DNA of 64,000 nt from contig CAMNRH010000002.1 in NCBI GenBank assembly GCA_946552115.1, positions 62,001-126,000 on the forward strand, given 5' to 3'. This document shows, piece after piece, positions 63,482 through 64,000 of the stretch. Under the pieces are notes generated by a model. It was not told the DNA's origin, made no database searches, and saw nothing but the letters and a program-made list of their open reading frames with translations. This DNA is from an uncultured Lachnospiraceae bacterium (GTDB lineage Bacteria; Bacillota; Clostridia; Lachnospirales; Lachnospiraceae). Within the stretch, counting starts at the first letter, position 1. The number at the start of each line of letters is the position of its first letter. Made by a program: the position numbers and the translations under genes.

Positions 63482-64000
63482 ATGGAAAATCATGATTGGG
63501 AAAGGTTTGGAGAAGAGATAAGAAAAACTGTGCAGGATGCAATTGATGCCCAGGATTTCAATAAGCTGAATCAGACGGTGACGGATACGATTAATCATGC
63601 GGTAGACGGTATCGCAAATACCATAAAGGGTGCGGGGAACGGGAAATATACGCAGCCGCATCCATATTATGAGCAGGTGCAGCCGCCGCTTAAGAAAGTG
63701 CAGCCGCCCCTTAGAAAGGTACAGCCGCCGCTGAATATGGCGGTTCAGGGGAAACTGCCGGCATTATATCGCAGCGTTACATCCGTCGTCTGCGGCGGGA
63801 CGGTGATGACGGCATTGGGTTCCGTCTGCGGCGGTATCTTTGCCGTGCTTTTGATTCTTACGCTTTTTGGAACGGCGCTTGGAGGAGAATGGGGGTTTGC
63901 TCATATTCTTGTGCTGTCGACGTTTCTTGTTTTAAGCGCAGGAAGCTTTGTGGTGAGCAGATGGGGTTCTGTCCTCAGAGGACGCGCAAAAAGATTCCGT
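63482..64000 (+). CDS. XpaC-like membrane protein, 3' end outside window
   Basis: 173 residues are visible and the frame is open at the last base. The N-terminus MENHDWERFGEEIRKTVQDA and the following DFNKLNQTVTDTINHAVDG helix resemble, from memory, Lachnospiraceae proteins annotated as the 5-bromo-4-chloroindolyl phosphate hydrolysis (XpaC) family. A Pro-rich linker with three VQPPL units (about 65-85) precedes two membrane helices (about 103-130 and 140-160). The ATG lies 42 bases after pyk with a GGTGGA ribosome site. The function of the family is unclear. Confidence 0.6.
   Translation, partial: MENHDWERFGEEIRKTVQDAIDAQDFNKLNQTVTDTINHAVDGIANTIKGAGNGKYTQPHPYYEQVQPPLKKVQPPLRKVQPPLNMAVQGKLPALYRSVTSVVCGGTVMTALGSVCGGIFAVLLILTLFGTALGGEWGFAHILVLSTFLVLSAGSFVVSRWGSVLRGRAKRFR

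Overview
The window reads as a chromosomal segment of an anaerobic, Gram-positive, probably spore-forming Firmicute. The best guess is a Lachnospiraceae (Clostridium cluster XIVa) gut bacterium. Support for this: low-to-mid GC; strong AGGAGG ribosome sites; TTGACA/TATAAT promoters with 17-base spacers; a LexA box of Gram-positive type (CGAAC-N4-GTTCG) at recA; RNase Y; SpoIIM and SpoVB homologues; a 2-hydroxyacyl-CoA dehydratase activase-like giant protein; and a Clostridia-type sulphur relay (IscR-NifS-NifU-MnmA). No rRNA, tRNA, CRISPR array, insertion sequence or prophage was recognised. No intergenic stretch exceeds 300 bases.

Layout. 1-1475: end of a rhamnose uptake locus (lipoprotein binding protein, RhaM). 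1700-6235: an uncharacterised redox unit (899-residue flavo/iron-sulphur oxidoreductase plus multipass membrane protein) facing a GntR/FadR-type regulator. 6383-8938: an unusual cytosolic ParB-like/BMP fusion protein plus a metallophosphoesterase. 9076-11920: a CsoR-controlled copper efflux unit in which CopZ is fused in frame to the end of CopA but keeps its own ribosome site. 12052-21459: cell-wall carboxypeptidases, an Xaa-Pro aminopeptidase, two phosphatases, ScpAB and an alpha-glucosidase. 21588-27500: recA-recX, rny, a NUDIX hydrolase, spoIIM and spoVB. 27629-31729: iron-sulphur/tRNA thiolation operon and a histidinol-phosphatase-like PHP protein. 31958-39479: glycolysis (gap, pgk, tpiA, gpmI), interrupted by a heptad-repeat coiled-coil protein, an MFS transporter and an esterase.

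39543-52403 is the most distinctive region. A Bce-type peptide-sensing and detoxification module (regulator, kinase, ABC ATPase, large permease) and a LanFEG-type lantibiotic immunity transporter with its own two-component system flank a 1009-residue reverse transcriptase-nitrilase fusion. That fusion matches the class 1 defence-associated reverse transcriptases (DRT1/UG1 type). Protection against peptide antibiotics and against phage is thus placed side by side. The hairpin between the reverse transcriptase and the ABC operon buries the ABC gene's ribosome site.

52539-64000: a lipoprotein, an NfeD/SPFH pair, a LytTR regulator with an AgrC-like kinase but no peptide genes, the tandem activase, a rhomboid-fold protein with a zinc ribbon, pyruvate kinase, and the start of an XpaC-like gene that runs off the end.

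Other structures worth attention: a 37-base almost perfect palindrome inside recX, a 34-base palindrome present twice (13286 and 39490), and a pair of 25-base direct repeats between divergent promoters near 61000. All function calls are from reading translated sequence; no database search was run.
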